Of a stretch of 64,000 bases of DNA, positions 32,584-44,417 are shown one piece after another. A program made the position numbers and the translations under genes. Position 1 is the first letter of the stretch; the number at the start of each line of letters is the position of its first letter. The notes beneath the pieces were generated by a model that did no database searches, was not told where the DNA came from, and saw nothing but the letters and a program-made list of their open reading frames with translations. Source of the DNA: Phymatolithon calcareum (lineage: Eukaryota; Rhodophyta; Florideophyceae; Hapalidiales); assembly GCA_977006965.1 (NCBI GenBank), contig OZ345365.1:1860001-1924000 (forward strand), in the 5' to 3' direction.

Positions 32584-33766
32584 GCGGTCTCTAAGGTCCC
32601 CAGCGACGTCTCTGAAAATCCAGCGCAACTGTTCGCTGACGATGTCCAGCTGCAATCAAAGGATGGAAAAGGAATGCAGAAGCTACTTGATATAGCGACT
32701 ACCTGGGCGAAGGAAAATGGTATGATCTGGAACACAAAGCCAGGAAAGAGCGAGATCCTTAAATACAAGGGACTCAGGAAACACACCTTCCACATTTCTT
32801 CATCAAGCTTGGAGGCTCTCGTATCTCGGTATAAGCATGAACCACAAAGGCGTAACAGACGACATGGCGTTATCAAGAGTACGAAATGCAGTGGGGTGCA
32901 TACACAAACTGCGGGATATTGGAGTCAATGTTCGAGGCTTTCAGCCTGTGATATGCATTAGAATATTCAAGTCGCTTATTTTTGCCAAAGCGGGAGTATG
33001 CACTCCACGTCACGCCTCTGACAAAGCGATTACAATCAGCAATCGAATCTGCAGAAGGTTTATTCTTCAAGTATGTTTTTGGGACATATGCCCAGCACCG
33101 CCATGGAAGAATGCGAGTTCTGTGCCGACTAGAACCACCTGCCATGAGGAGAAGACACCAAGCAGAAAGGTTCTCTGCGAGTCTAGTGAGACAGAAGAAG
33201 CGCCTCGACGAAGCAGATGAGTATTCTGGGAGAGATGAAGACATTAAGGAGGCAACCAAGGACATAGAGTGCCTCAAGAAATATGAAGATCTGCAGCAAG
33301 CTCTCGACAAAGCCAAGGAGGGCTCAGTCTCAAAGAAAGGGCGACGAAAAGAAATAATTGAGTTATGGGCACAGGAAGAAGAAGGAAGATCGTTCGAGAT
33401 ACCAACTGATTCGAACAATCTACCGATGGTTCTCCGCGTAAGAGAAAGGTCTACATGGTTGCGATGCCTACGGCTGATATTCAATAGAGCACCTCTTTGG
33501 ACAAAATCAGTACTTGGTGCATACTTTGGTGTCACAGCCGTGATTGAGCTGGTCGCGCTCCAACGCATTCTATCTTCATCCAAGATTAGTCCTGAAATTG
33601 AATATGAATGTAAGCGACTCACTGGAGCACTTGTTGGGAGAGAAATACGAATCAAGGATATACTGAACAGTCAAACTACGTGAGCTTAGAAAATCGTGCG
33701 AAAGCGGCCCTGTTACTCTTCAAGAGAGGCCTTGGGAGCTTTTAAAATAAATCAACACATATCCCA
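32584..33766 (+). mobile_element. 5'-truncated LINE inserted only in unit 2
   Basis: The 1183-bp insert is flanked by AAGGGGGAA (32575-32583, 33767-33775); unit 1 has the single target near 20367. It encodes the RT catalytic region (QLFADDVQLQ), then after frame changes the same C-terminal region as the 13120 element (RRRHQAERFSASLV, ECKRLTGALVGREIRIKDIL), and ends GGGAGCTTTTAAAATAAATC and ATATCCC. Coding frame is broken near 32820-32980. Confidence 0.92.
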
Positions 33767-33794
33767 AAGGGGGAAAATTTCTTGCAAGTAGTCA

Positions 33795-33923
33795 TTAATT
33801 AGCGACATCATGAAACATGGTCAAGAGCTCGTCGAGTGCTCGTTTAGTCCAGGCGCTGTCCTCTTTGAAGAGCCTGTCCTTTGACAGGTCATTTATCACG
33901 TCTTCCATTTCATCTTTCCCACG
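33795..33923 (-). other. Short coding-like relic, unit 2 copy
   Basis: Same 42-codon frame as at 20395 (GKDEMEDVINDLSKDRL here), ending in TAA. See the unit 1 entry for the reading. Confidence 0.3.
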
Positions 33924-34885
33924 TTAGCCAGTGAGCTCGGTGAGGGTGGAGGTACTCAGTGGTGGGAACATTCCAAACTCAACAAATAACTTAGCCCTGG
34001 AGAAGGAAAACTCTTTTTGTTTCCCCGTTAGCACTGTAAAGCTCAAACGGTCTTCCTTTCGACCAAAACACTTTTAAGTGGAACCGAAGAATTCGTGTTT
34101 CATATGTGAAGAACGCAATTATTTGCGGGACTGGGAAGTTAAGCAAGAGCTTCGAGAACACATGAGAGGAGAGATCGACATGAAATGGTGACCACTGATC
34201 TGCAGCGGACACCGCGTAACAGGATCACTCTTTCAGAATTTATCAGAAGATAGTTAGATGTGCGGTGCAAATAGTTTCAATTCTGCTTCCACTTAGTCTA
34301 CAATAATCTTGGTCGATTCTTCACACAAAAAACACTATGAAAACAGCCGAGACCATTGCTTTGACCGTATGGCCCTCGAAATGTTGCTCCAAGCGTCTGC
34401 AAATGCGTTAGTAACTTTTAAATAAAAACTCCCACTTCTTCTTCTATAATTCCAAAGGTCCCTTTGTATTCAAAGGACCACCAAGTTTAATTTCGATATA
34501 CTATTCGTTCTTACACTCCAAAGGATTCCTGGTAAAGGACCACCAAGTTAAAGAACGAAAACCTAAGCTTTGCAGCATCCGTGCAGTGACCCTCGGTGCC
34601 TTACGCGCTGGGCACCTTCCATGTGATAAAATTGCCCTATTTTTTATTCTCGTGTGCCGAACTCATTTTCTTATACATTTGAAGATGTTTAGTTAGTTCA
34701 AGAAGAAATGCAGTGCAAAAACGATGATTATGTGGCTCCCAGACATTTTGTTGCCAAGCCATGTAATTCTGTTAGCATGCCGGATGTGAAAAAGCAGGGG
34801 AAAAGATTTTAACGAGCTTAGGTCTTGCATTATTTCCTAAGACGACCTTGAAAACTAATGAGCTTTGGTTTTGCGTTATATTCTT

Positions 34886-35499
34886 TGCTTCAGGCTGAAA
34901 GGTTCGCCTTAAGCTTGGTAAGACGGAGGAAGTTCCTGGAGCTTTCAGAAGAATACCAGGGAAGAGAAGATGATCTGGAAGACGTATCAAAGGACATTGG
35001 GTATCTCGGGGAAGAGGAGCACCTTAAAGAAGCTCTGAAACAAGCGGAAGAAGGTATGGTGTCAAAAAAGCGACGCCTACAAGCAGCAGTCAAAGTCTGG
35101 TCTTTGGAAGAAGAGGGCTAGACAGTTAAAATCCCGATTGGAGTACCGAACGACGTAATAGGAGTGCTATATATAAGGGACAGAGCTGCGCGTTTGAGAT
35201 ACCTGAGAGTCATTTTCAACAGAGTTCCTTTGTGCAGAAAATACATTTTGGCAAAATACATTGGGACTGGTGATGTGGTTGAGCTTATCGTGTTGCAAAG
35301 TATACTACGGTCTATGAAGATGGACCAAGAAACGGAATATGAATGCAAAAGACTTACTCGGGCCCTCACAGGGAGAGAAATTCGGATTAAGGAGATATTA
35401 GAAGGATAGTAGAGAGATGAGTATGGAAAACAGCGAGAAGCTGCCTTGTTACTCAAATTGAGGCTTTGGGAGCTTTTAAAATAAGTCAGCATATATCCC
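34886..35499 (+). mobile_element. 5'-truncated LINE 3' end, unit 2 copy
   Basis: Orthologous to the insert at 22128, with the same breakpoints and the same 12-bp duplication (34874-34885, 35500-35511), so it was copied by the duplication and not inserted twice. It has an extra stop near 35119. Confidence 0.9.
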
Positions 35500-35956
35500 C
35501 GTTATATTCTTAGATGAGATTGCTGTCACGTATTGGGGCTATTACTGAAAGTGGACCAAGCTCGTACAGTACCTCCCCTCTAACTGCAACCCCCTTAACT
35601 GTAATTCCTGCAGAACTGCAACCGGATTCCTTTCCCGACAAAAATCGACCTAGAAGTATCGAAATGTTAAGGGCACTTGCAAGACTGCAAACTGCAATCC
35701 CCCCAAAAAAGAAAGCCGTTATTTTTCGTTTATTTTTTAGAGGTGCGTTGCACGTAAGGCGGTCACTGTAAATATCAGTACATCATGCTCAATCCATCTG
35801 CTCTTCACCACTGGAGCCATTTTGCTCAAATATATCCGTATGACGCTGAAGATTCTGGAGCACCACGACGATTGCCAACAGAGAGTTCGGTCGGCGGTTA
35901 CGCGTACTCAGCACAAGAGTTAAGAGTCCCTGCCCCAGGTTAGGATCACTGATATG

Positions 35957-36123
35957 GATTGGATTGGATTTCTGTTTAATTGAAGCTCCCTTTGTTAATT
36001 ATCATTGCACCTGAGAGACTTTTCGTTGCGCTACAATCCTTGGCTTACGTTCTCATTTAAGTGGTTGAATTCGGACATTTTCTTTGGACAGTATCAACTG
36101 CCATTTCCGGCATCTCTTTTCGG
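35957..36123 (-). mobile_element. Short retroposon, 167 bp, unit 2 copy
   Basis: Same insertion as at 23201, with the same flanking 13-bp duplication (35944-35956, 36124-36136). Confidence 0.85.
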
Positions 36124-36628
36124 GATCGCTGATATGTAGCGCGGAGATTCCGGCACCTCGCGCAAATCTTGCGACGCAAGTCTACTACAAGAAAGTGCAC
36201 TTCCAGCCGCCTCCAGCGCCTGTGACTCTAAGGCGGACGGACAGGTGTCGTGCTGAGACTGGGCACGCTTCCGGGACCTGAAAAATAGTTGCAAAATCTA
36301 CACATGTAAAACTCATACTTTTTTGCACAATGGGTGTATAGGGTTGTTTTTAGGGCTGCCTTGGAGCGCAAAAGAGCACCAACATGCCATGTTGGTGGAT
36401 GGAGTGCGATGATGGCTGCGCAGGACGTCATCGGGATTCGCAGCGTGTCGAGCACGTCTGAAGGCCGATTAATATTTTCAGATCTTTTCTGCGACAATCA
36501 ATTCGTATTGTCATCATGCTCGAATTCATTGGAACACTTGTCGTCATGGGAAACTTTTAACTAGTGTGTTCGCCTGAACCTGATCTGAAAAATCTAGATT
36601 TGGAGCCAGAGACAGCCCCACCTGCCTC

Positions 36629-39592
36629 GTGCAGACCTACATTATTGCTTGCGCCGTCTTACCTCTAATTGCTATGGGCAATCTCGGAAGCGCCCTACAC
36701 AATGATCCAAACAGTACACGAGCAGACTTGAATCACTCCGTCTTATCACCGGGACGTGAAATCCATGAACATGGCACCAATGTTGAAAATCGCGTGCCGG
36801 AAGACCCTCATCGTGCCATAGATCTGTACACTCGCGCAATCGACGAACAAGGGGATGTGGAGTCCATGAACAAATTGGCGCTCTTGTTTCAGCATGGTGC
36901 GGACGGTGTACCTGTGGATATCCCTCGCGCAGTTGCGCTGTATACTTCGGCCGTTGAAGGAGGACACGGAGAGGCGATGAAAAACCTCGGAATGTTGCTT
37001 CAGGATGGAGCTGAAGGAGTACCGGCAAACCCGCGCCGCGCTGTGGAGCTCTATAGTCGTGCCATTGAAGAAGACGAGAATGTTGACGCCATGCTCAACT
37101 TGGGGAATCTACTCCAAGATGGCGCGGACGGTGTTGCGGCAGATCCAGTTCGTGCTACTGAACTATACATCCGGGCAATTGATGAGGCGGCAAACGTGTG
37201 CGCTATGGAAAGCCTGGCAGATTTGCTGATAAGTGGAGCAGAAGGAGTACCAGCGGACCCACGTCGGGCTGTGAAGCTGTACAATCGTGCCATCGAGGAT
37301 TACGGGCATGTGCCTGCCATGACCAAGTTGGGTAGCTTGCTCCAAGATGGTGCAAAGGGTGTCCCAGCACATCCTCTCAGTTCTATTGAACTATACACGC
37401 GAGCAATTGATGAGGGCGCAAGCGTGGAGGCCATGCACAAATTGGCAATGTTGATTGAGGACGGAGCTGAAGGAGTACCGGCAGACACGGTTCGTGCGGT
37501 GGAGCTGTATAATCGTGCTATCGAAGAAGGTAGATATGTTCCAGCCATGTACAACCTTGGGCTCCTATTCCAATATGGTGCGGACAATATTTCGGCAGAT
37601 CCTGCTGCTGCTCTTGAGCTATACAGACGGGCAGTTGATGAAGGAGCAGACGTAGCTGCCATGGGTACCATGGCAGATTTGCTGATTGATGGAGCTGAAG
37701 GAGTACCGGTAGACCCAGCTCTTGCGATGGAGCTATATAATCGAGCCATCGAGGAAGGCCAGGATGTTGAAGCTATGACCAGCTTGGGGCTCATACTTCA
37801 ACACGGCGCAGAGGGTATTCCGTCAGACCCGACTCGTGCTTACAAGCTATATGAACGAGCAATTGATGAGGGCGCAAACGTGGATGCAATGATGAACATG
37901 GCAAATCTGCTTGTAAAAGGAGCTGAGGGTGTACCGGCAGACCCTGCTCGAGCGGTGGAGGTATATAATCGAGCCGTCGAGGAAGGACAGGATGCTGACG
38001 CTATGAGCACCTTGGGGCTCATACTTCAACACGGTGCGGAGAGCATTCCACCAGATCCGATTCGTGCTTATAAGCTGTATGAACGAGCAATTGATGAGTG
38101 CGCAAACGTAGTCGCAATGACTAACCTGGCAGATCTGCTTGTAAAAGGGGCTGAGGGAGTACCGGCAGACCCGTGTCGAGCGGTCGAATTATACAATCGT
38201 GCCATCGCGGAAGGCCAGTATTCTGACGCTATTAACAACTTGGGGCTCTTGCTTCAACATGGCGCAGACGGTGTTGCAGCCGATCCGGTTCGTGCTTCTG
38301 AGCTATACATTCGTGCAATTGATGAGTGCACAAACGTAGTCGCAATGGCCAACCTTGTAGATCTGCTTGTAAAAGGAGCTGATGGAGTACTGGCCGACCC
38401 TGCTCGAGCGGTCGAGCTATATAATCGCGCAGTCGAGGAAGGCCAGGATGCTAACTCAATGAACAATTTTGGACGCTTGCTTCAACATGGCGCAGACGGT
38501 GTTGCTGTCGATCCGGTTCGTGCTTTTGAACTATACACACGTGCTATTTATGAGTGGGCGAATGTGGCCGCAATGACCAACCTGGCAAATTTGCTTGAAA
38601 GCGGAGCTGAAGGAGTACCGGCAGACCCGCCTCGAGCGGTCGAGCTATATAATCGAGCCATCGCGGAAGGCGATGAGTGGGTGAGCGTGCCCGCAATGAC
38701 TAACCTGGCATATATGCTTGAAAAGGGAGCTGAAGGAGTACCGGCAGATCCTGCTCGAGCGGTCGAGCTATATAATCGAGCCGTCGAGGAAGGCGAAAAC
38801 TATTCTGCTATGAACAACTTGGGGCTCTTGCTTCAATATGGTGCGGAGGGTGTTGCCGTCGATCCGGTTCGTGCTTTTGAACTATACTCACGTGCAATTG
38901 ATGAGGCCGCAGACGTAGTCGCAATGGCCAACCTGGCAAATATGCTTGAGAGAGGAGCTGAGGGTGTACCGGCAGACCCTATTCGAGCGGTGGAGTTATA
39001 TAATCGAGCCGTCGAGGAAGGTAAGGACTATTTCGCCATGAATAACTTGGGACTCTTGCTTCAATATGGCGCAGAGGGTGTTCCGCCAGATCCCTTACGT
39101 GCTGCTGAGTTATATACATGTGCAATTGATGAGGACGCACACGTGACGGCGATGGTCAACTTCGGAACTCTATTGGAAAAAGGAGCTGAAGGAATACCAG
39201 CAGATCCAGCTCGTGCGGTGGAGCTCTATAATAGGGCCGTGGAAGACGGAGATGATGTTGATGCAATGATCCGATTGGGGAGTTTGCTCCAAAATGGCGC
39301 AGACGGAGTTCCGGAAGATCTATCCCGTGCCTCGCATCTCTATTCACGTGCCGTCGAGAAGGGAAACGTAGCTGCTATTTTGAAACTTGGACACATACTC
39401 GAGCAAGGCGGAGAAGCCGTGCAAGCAGATATGATTCGTGCTGCGGAACTGTATTCTCGTGCCATTGACGAGTCCGCAGATGTCAATGCAATGGTGAGCC
39501 TGGCGTTGCTAGTGAGACGAGGTGGAGACCATGCACAAGCGGACCCAACTCGGGCTATGCAGCTGATAAAACAGGCATACTTCTCAGTGTAG
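36629..39592 (+). CDS. Sel1-like repeat protein, copy 2 (24 units)
   Basis: 987 residues from a GTG at 36629, first ATG at 36674, same length and unit number as copy 1. Leader (YIIACAVLPLIAMGNLGSA), linker and C-terminal end (AMQLIKQAYFSV) are unchanged. Differences from copy 1 are scattered substitutions, mainly in units 7-15 (for instance VAAMGTMADLLIDG in place of TVAMYTMAHLLIGG). Like copy 1 it has the three extra residues in unit 16. No stop or frame change. The neighbouring protease is dead, so this gene does not depend on an adjacent functional protease. Confidence 0.9.
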   Translation: MQTYIIACAVLPLIAMGNLGSALHNDPNSTRADLNHSVLSPGREIHEHGTNVENRVPEDPHRAIDLYTRAIDEQGDVESMNKLALLFQHGADGVPVDIPRAVALYTSAVEGGHGEAMKNLGMLLQDGAEGVPANPRRAVELYSRAIEEDENVDAMLNLGNLLQDGADGVAADPVRATELYIRAIDEAANVCAMESLADLLISGAEGVPADPRRAVKLYNRAIEDYGHVPAMTKLGSLLQDGAKGVPAHPLSSIELYTRAIDEGASVEAMHKLAMLIEDGAEGVPADTVRAVELYNRAIEEGRYVPAMYNLGLLFQYGADNISADPAAALELYRRAVDEGADVAAMGTMADLLIDGAEGVPVDPALAMELYNRAIEEGQDVEAMTSLGLILQHGAEGIPSDPTRAYKLYERAIDEGANVDAMMNMANLLVKGAEGVPADPARAVEVYNRAVEEGQDADAMSTLGLILQHGAESIPPDPIRAYKLYERAIDECANVVAMTNLADLLVKGAEGVPADPCRAVELYNRAIAEGQYSDAINNLGLLLQHGADGVAADPVRASELYIRAIDECTNVVAMANLVDLLVKGADGVLADPARAVELYNRAVEEGQDANSMNNFGRLLQHGADGVAVDPVRAFELYTRAIYEWANVAAMTNLANLLESGAEGVPADPPRAVELYNRAIAEGDEWVSVPAMTNLAYMLEKGAEGVPADPARAVELYNRAVEEGENYSAMNNLGLLLQYGAEGVAVDPVRAFELYSRAIDEAADVVAMANLANMLERGAEGVPADPIRAVELYNRAVEEGKDYFAMNNLGLLLQYGAEGVPPDPLRAAELYTCAIDEDAHVTAMVNFGTLLEKGAEGIPADPARAVELYNRAVEDGDDVDAMIRLGSLLQNGADGVPEDLSRASHLYSRAVEKGNVAAILKLGHILEQGGEAVQADMIRAAELYSRAIDESADVNAMVSLALLVRRGGDHAQADPTRAMQLIKQAYFSV

Positions 39593-40178
39593 AGCTCGCA
39601 AGAGTTTGGATCGTAGGGCCCATGAGTCTTGAAATATTGCAGTATATTGTACAGTGTTGTAAAGATTCTTTGGTGAAAATTATCAGCGCCCTTAACTACT
39701 GAGACCGCTTAAGCGCCCACTTCCCTGACGAAAAAACTCTACCAAACGCATTAGATTTCGTCGGGCACCTCAAGACGATTAGTCCTGATGCCTCGCTCGC
39801 AGAACTGGCACATGGCGGCACAGTGGTAGTGCGGGCCATATGCGTGAACTGCTTATTGAGCAGATGGTACCTCCCAGGCGTACTCGGTTACGGGGGGAGA
39901 CAGTGTGTGAAGTAGGATGGGTGTACTTGTACTTAATTCCGAATTGCCGAGTATTCTAGCTTATATAAGATCCATCTACAGGGGGGAGCTCGAGACTGAT
40001 TTGGCTTAGACTGTCGTCTATTGCAGACAGTGAACTGCACACAATCGAGACGTTTCGGTTCGCAACGTGTGCGTGCCGCTAGGTGCTAGCAATGTAGTGT
40101 AAGCTTTGCCGGTAGTCTCGCGAGCTGTGCTCGGTGCTCTACACAGCGAACTCTTGTTTCGGTTAGGTCTGCTGTAGG

Positions 40179-40205
40179 CTATTGTCGGTACGCAACCGAC
40201 AATAG
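40179..40205 (+). other. Conserved 10-bp-stem hairpin, unit 2
   Basis: Identical 27 nt to the unit 1 hairpin, followed by GTGTTTTTC. Confidence 0.6.
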
Positions 40206-40431
40206 TGTTTTTCTTCTCGTCTTGAACGTCAATCTCGAGTGATCGTTTCTTTACCGTTGCCTGTCTTGATGAGGGTGCGCCAGGCTGAGCACATGTAACC
40301 GAGAGATGAATCGTTCACATGTCGAGGGAGGACTGTTTGCCTGGATGGCGATTGATGAGAGATGATAGGTACTTCTCGCAGGATCGAATCTGCGACACCT
40401 CCCGTGACACGGGAACGTGGACTGCTGTCCC

Positions 40432-40612
40432 CCCTCGAGGCCCATCAGGAGACCAGAGGTGGGTTTATGTAGATCACCGAACTGTGGAACACCTACTACG
40501 AAACCCCTTCCCAGGACATAATCAAACCAAATTTTCTTGGCATTCGAAAAGCTGTCCCAAGCGTCAGCAGATGCGTTGGTAACTTTAAAATAAAAATATA
40601 CTTCTTCTTTTT
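40432..40612 (+). repeat. CTT-tailed dispersed repeat, plus copy
   Basis: Starts near AGGAGACCAGAGGTGGGTTT, contains AAGCGTCAGCAGATGCGTTG, then AAAATAAAAATA and CTTCTTC. It is the inverted counterpart of the copy at 20200. Units 3 and 4 have it at 50605-50795 and 62635-62800. Confidence 0.55.
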
Positions 40613-41441
40613 AAGCGCCCATGTCCATCCACCCTAGCTGTGTGGATCATGTAGTTCCTGCAGTCTTGCCTCATCTACACACAGACGGATGATCGAAACA
40701 ATCAACTTCTCGTGAACGAGGGGGTACTGCAATGATCGCCCATATCCCAAGCTCTCTCGGGAACGCCCCATGAGCTACAGCGCAGCAAGGTTGAGGTCCT
40801 GTGCATGCAACTAGGCAGGTTGCATGACTTTTCAAAATACCCCCACACGAAACTTTGTTCATCTCGCCAATAATGATTCTACGGAACTTATGGCGTGAAC
40901 TCAAGGGATGCGTTTCGAGGAATACAGGGATTGTAAAGCATGGCATGCTACTGCGGTGGAATGCTCCCCCCTTTTCGGACACCGTCAAAAGTACATTCAT
41001 ATTTAAATAATTTGCTCAAAAATTATTTATTTCTCGGAATAGCGACTCCCAAGTAAAAGATTTTCTTCTCCGAGTTGTCGAATACAAAACTCTAGGGATC
41101 CTTTTCCAAGAATTAATTTATATCTATTTCTGAGGTAATGAAGAACGCATCAGAAATGTTGGACTCGTCTTCGCTTTTTGAGCAAAAACACATTTCCTAT
41201 TCTGATGCAGGAGGCGGTTCTATGGACAAACTGGCGTTTACATTGTACGTACACAGCACTGTTGTGCACGTTTGATGCAAGGGCAGCGGTCGCCACAGCA
41301 CCACTTGTACATGTGGTACACATAGTTTAGGTGCCGACCAGGGATTGTCTCGGACGGATGAAACCAGTCATCCGTCGCTCCGGAGGCTAATTCTAGCCCT
41401 TACTGGATAATTTATTCGAAATATTTCGGATTACTGACCCG

Positions 41442-42319
41442 GGGGTTGCGGGAAAAGACGTAAAATTAGGAAAATGTCACATTTCAGGTTTCTATTCGAC
41501 CCAAATGTACAGTATGGCAAAGTTGAAACAGCAGTTTCCGAAATCTAATAGAATTGAGAAATCATACCATCTACACAGTGTGATTTCGGACTGAAATCTG
41601 ATGCGTGCGAAAATCGCCCTGTGATTGGGCGATATTCAAAAACACGTTCGTAACGAGATTCCGGAATCCGCATTTGAAATAAATGTTCACACAGTCCACA
41701 AAACGTGCAGATTCTGTAGACTTTAACAGCTCCTAACTGGACAGAAAGTTAAAGAATTCAATATTTCACTGCACTTTCTGAAAGATACCGCTATGGAGAT
41801 TTAGAACATGCAAAAAAAATTGCAAAAAGCTCATCATATGTGGACGTGTTTTAGGTTCGTGTTTTGCAAAACACGTCGAAATTGGGCGATTCCGCCCTTC
41901 TTTCCGGGCGCCTACCGGGGAGCTCAATTGCACTTGTCGGAAACTTTTTGCGCTCAGAGGTAGCTCATACCCATACCTTGCTCTAGACAGCGCGGTTCTT
42001 CCCTAGGGTCGTTGAGCGCTGCGCAAGCAACGAATCCGTTTTTCAGAACATGCGCAACATTTTTGCGACAGAATCTGTCTGAAAAGAATCTGCGTTTGAA
42101 TTCATGTTACGTGCCTCGGTCAGATTTGAAATCTTTCGACCAGTCAGCGACCAAAAAATTATTTGTCGCCCTGATGAAGAACGTATGAAAGATGTATGTA
42201 GTTTAGACATCAACTGCACATCAGCATGACAGCCGGCTTACAATATGATACAAACAAATAGCTGCGCTTATTTTTGGAATGAGAAGGAATCTACTGATTA
42301 CGCATTTTCCCGCAACCCC
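41442..42319. mobile_element. TIR DNA transposon, 878 bp, only in unit 2
   Basis: The ends read GGGGTTGCGGGAAAA and its exact complement. Flanks are CCG on both sides (41439-41441, 42320-42322). Units 3 and 4 have TGACCCGCGATCGG with no insert (near 51612 and 63630). The G and C runs leave one or two bases of ambiguity in the duplication, but a 3-bp CCG reading gives symmetric ends. No transposase inside. Superfamily not assigned. Confidence 0.82.
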
Positions 42320-42322
42320 CCG

Positions 42323-43625
42323 CGATCGGATTAGTTTTTCTAGAAGCAGATCACATCGTGGATTAGAATGGCTTAATCCGGTGCATAACCCATTGGATTG
42401 AACTCTACGTATCTTTCAACTGGATGCCCTCCGGATTCGAAACTTATTTTTGAACCGGATTGAAACAGGATTGAACACTTAATTGTTTTCCTAAACTCGA
42501 CCTTACAGCTCATTTTAGGTTGATTCATGACACAAAATACTATTTTATAAATCCATTTTCCCTAAAATATGGAATTAGCGCACATTTAGGCACAAAAATA
42601 CTCTCATGAGAATTTCTGTTTTGTTTGAGTCTTCGCACAGAGAAATTAGATCTGGATACGGGTGGTGTAAATTTTTAAAACTCAATTTTGATTCGGATCA
42701 CGGATCAGATTCTGAGTTGTGGAGCGGATCACGGACGGATTGCGAATCAAATGCGAATGTTTGTTTAGTGATTTGGATAAATTCTGATAAAAGTTTAGGA
42801 GATTTGATTGGATAACGGTTTGGGGAAAAGAGCCACTTGGCGGACTGGAGTCATCCGCAATCCGTCCGAGACAAACGCTGTTGCCGACCACTCAAAAATG
42901 TTGTGAAATTAAGAGGCATAGTATTTCCCTAATTTTTTCAATGTCTCCGACCTTTTTTCCGTGGTCCAATAGGAGGTTAAATATTTTTTCTAACACTTTC
43001 CCTGTTACCTCGAGATCATTCCCTGTGCCTCCTCGTGTCTATGCGCGGAACCCCCTCAGTTGAGGATATTTTAAAATCTCGAAAAAGTTATTTTTAAATT
43101 ATAAAAGAATGCAGAACGGATCATTCGCGCAATTATTGGAAAGTCGGACTTGTATAGTGAGTGAGGAGTACCGCAACTACGACCTTAAAGAAGTTTCGTT
43201 CGGCGCTAGCAACGAAAATATAGTGGTCAGCCAGAAGTACCTGACCTGCCATGCTACGAGAAAAAGTCGGGCCCCGCGTGGTCGGTACATCTTTACACAG
43301 AAAGGCAGTATCGGCGACCGGTCTCGCAGAGTGCCCCAGAAATATGGAGCCTATTCCAAGTAAAAAGGGTGAGTTGCATGGCTCAGGAGGTACTCGAGGA
43401 AAACTCAATGGTCGCGCGAGCATATCACTTTGCGTAAAATGTGTCATAGTTTGGCATCCTCCGAAGAAGACTAACATTTAGACAGTCAACATGTTCAACG
43501 TCAAGGCAGGGGACACTGACGATGGCATTGCAGAAGCTCACCAGCATCGGTAAAGCGCGGTACCACCCTGGACTGCTTACAGTACTCATCCGCGCCCATC
43601 TTCATCGCGAAACGCCAGTTTATCG
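42323..43625. other. A/T-rich 3' flank, second part
   Basis: Matches unit 3 (51616-52918). Short stretches rich in GGAT/ATCC around 42680-42740 (TCGGATCACGGATCAGA, GAGCGGATCACGGACGGAT). Open frames of about 70-115 codons are present on both strands at 43109-43477, but they overlap each other and match no family. Confidence 0.4.
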
Positions 43626-43897
43626 TTCACAGTCACAATCAGAAGCTCCTCAGAAGGACACAAAATCTTCGCTAAAACCTTCGGCAGCTCTAAAAGCCCT
43701 CTTACGGGCACTCTCGCCTACGTCTTGAACGGCTCTTGGGACCAAGCATTGCAAGAGGAACTTGATGTCGTCTCGCCTGACCGCGAGCCGAATACTGTCG
43801 CTCATGTGGAGCCATGGTACGATCGCCAAGCTCTAGGACCGATTGGGGTTTGAGTTTCCTATTAGTTCTGGAAACTTCGGATTCTAACCGGAGGTTT

Positions 43898-44417
43898 TTA
43901 TCCGAAAATGACGGTATTGGACTCCATACGAAGTACAATTACGTCATGAAGATGCTTCCCGACGTTCACCTGCGAAAATTTTGCTGCTTGGACGTCCGCT
44001 AAGCTGAGAATAATTGGATAAAAAGAGACTTCAGTGATAGAGCTGATTGAGTTTTTCGGATTTTTCGTCCTCATGGGAACGGTTGAGCTCAGCGCCGAGA
44101 GCAATTTTTGGAGGACAGCAAGGCCAAAGAAGTATATCTCCGGTCCTTCTTCTTCAAAGACTGGGATGCTGTGCGCCAAATACCTCCAGTGAATTTCATT
44201 CAGTGCGCAACCAAGTGAAACATGTAGTCCGCGCAGCACCTCTGGTCGCTCCGTCAAGATTCTGCCGATGCCATAACTGACCACGGAAAGCGCACTTTGC
44301 CTCCGTCGGACCTCATTTGCGTCGAAGAGTCCATATCCCGTTGGCATGGGAACGGAGGTCACTAACCGGAGAACGGTTGAGAGAGTAGAAGAAGTGCGAT
44401 AATGCTGCATCTTCAAC
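43898..44417 (-). other. Unidentified gene relic, unit 2
   Basis: The minus-strand frame reads KMQHYRTSSTLSTVLRLVTS, GYGLFDANEVRR, ERPEVLRGLHVSLGC and NEIHWRYLAHSIPVFEEEG. The unit 3 copy (53286-53747) keeps most of it with mainly conservative changes, extends upstream with LQEEFDDPYELWSHLL, and shifts frame near its end. Unit 1 keeps only the first part. The FDDPYELWSHLL start is faintly like copia-type Gag, but I cannot assign it. In unit 2 it is cut at 44417 by the hAT-like element. Confidence 0.35.

Larger units (their letters stand above)
39593..41438. other. 3' flank of Sel1-like copy 2, first part
   Basis: Conserved with units 3 (49747-51610) and 4 (61763-63640). Holds the hairpin at 40179, a TATATAAG box at about 39962 (TATGTAAG in units 1 and 4), and a copy of the CTT-tailed repeat (40432-40612). 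No open frame that I can support as a gene. Confidence 0.5.
30851..44417. repeat. Tandem unit 2
   Basis: Contains the truncated protease pseudogene, a 1183-bp LINE found only here, the LINE and retroposon insertions shared with unit 1, Sel1-like copy 2, the longest version of the 3' flank and a TIR element at 41442. It ends at a hAT-like element. Confidence 0.8.

Noticed and set aside
43109-43477. Paired open frames (plus and minus) kept in units 2 and 3
   Set aside because: The two units are nearly identical here, so open frames carry no evidence of selection, and the two strands compete; no family match.
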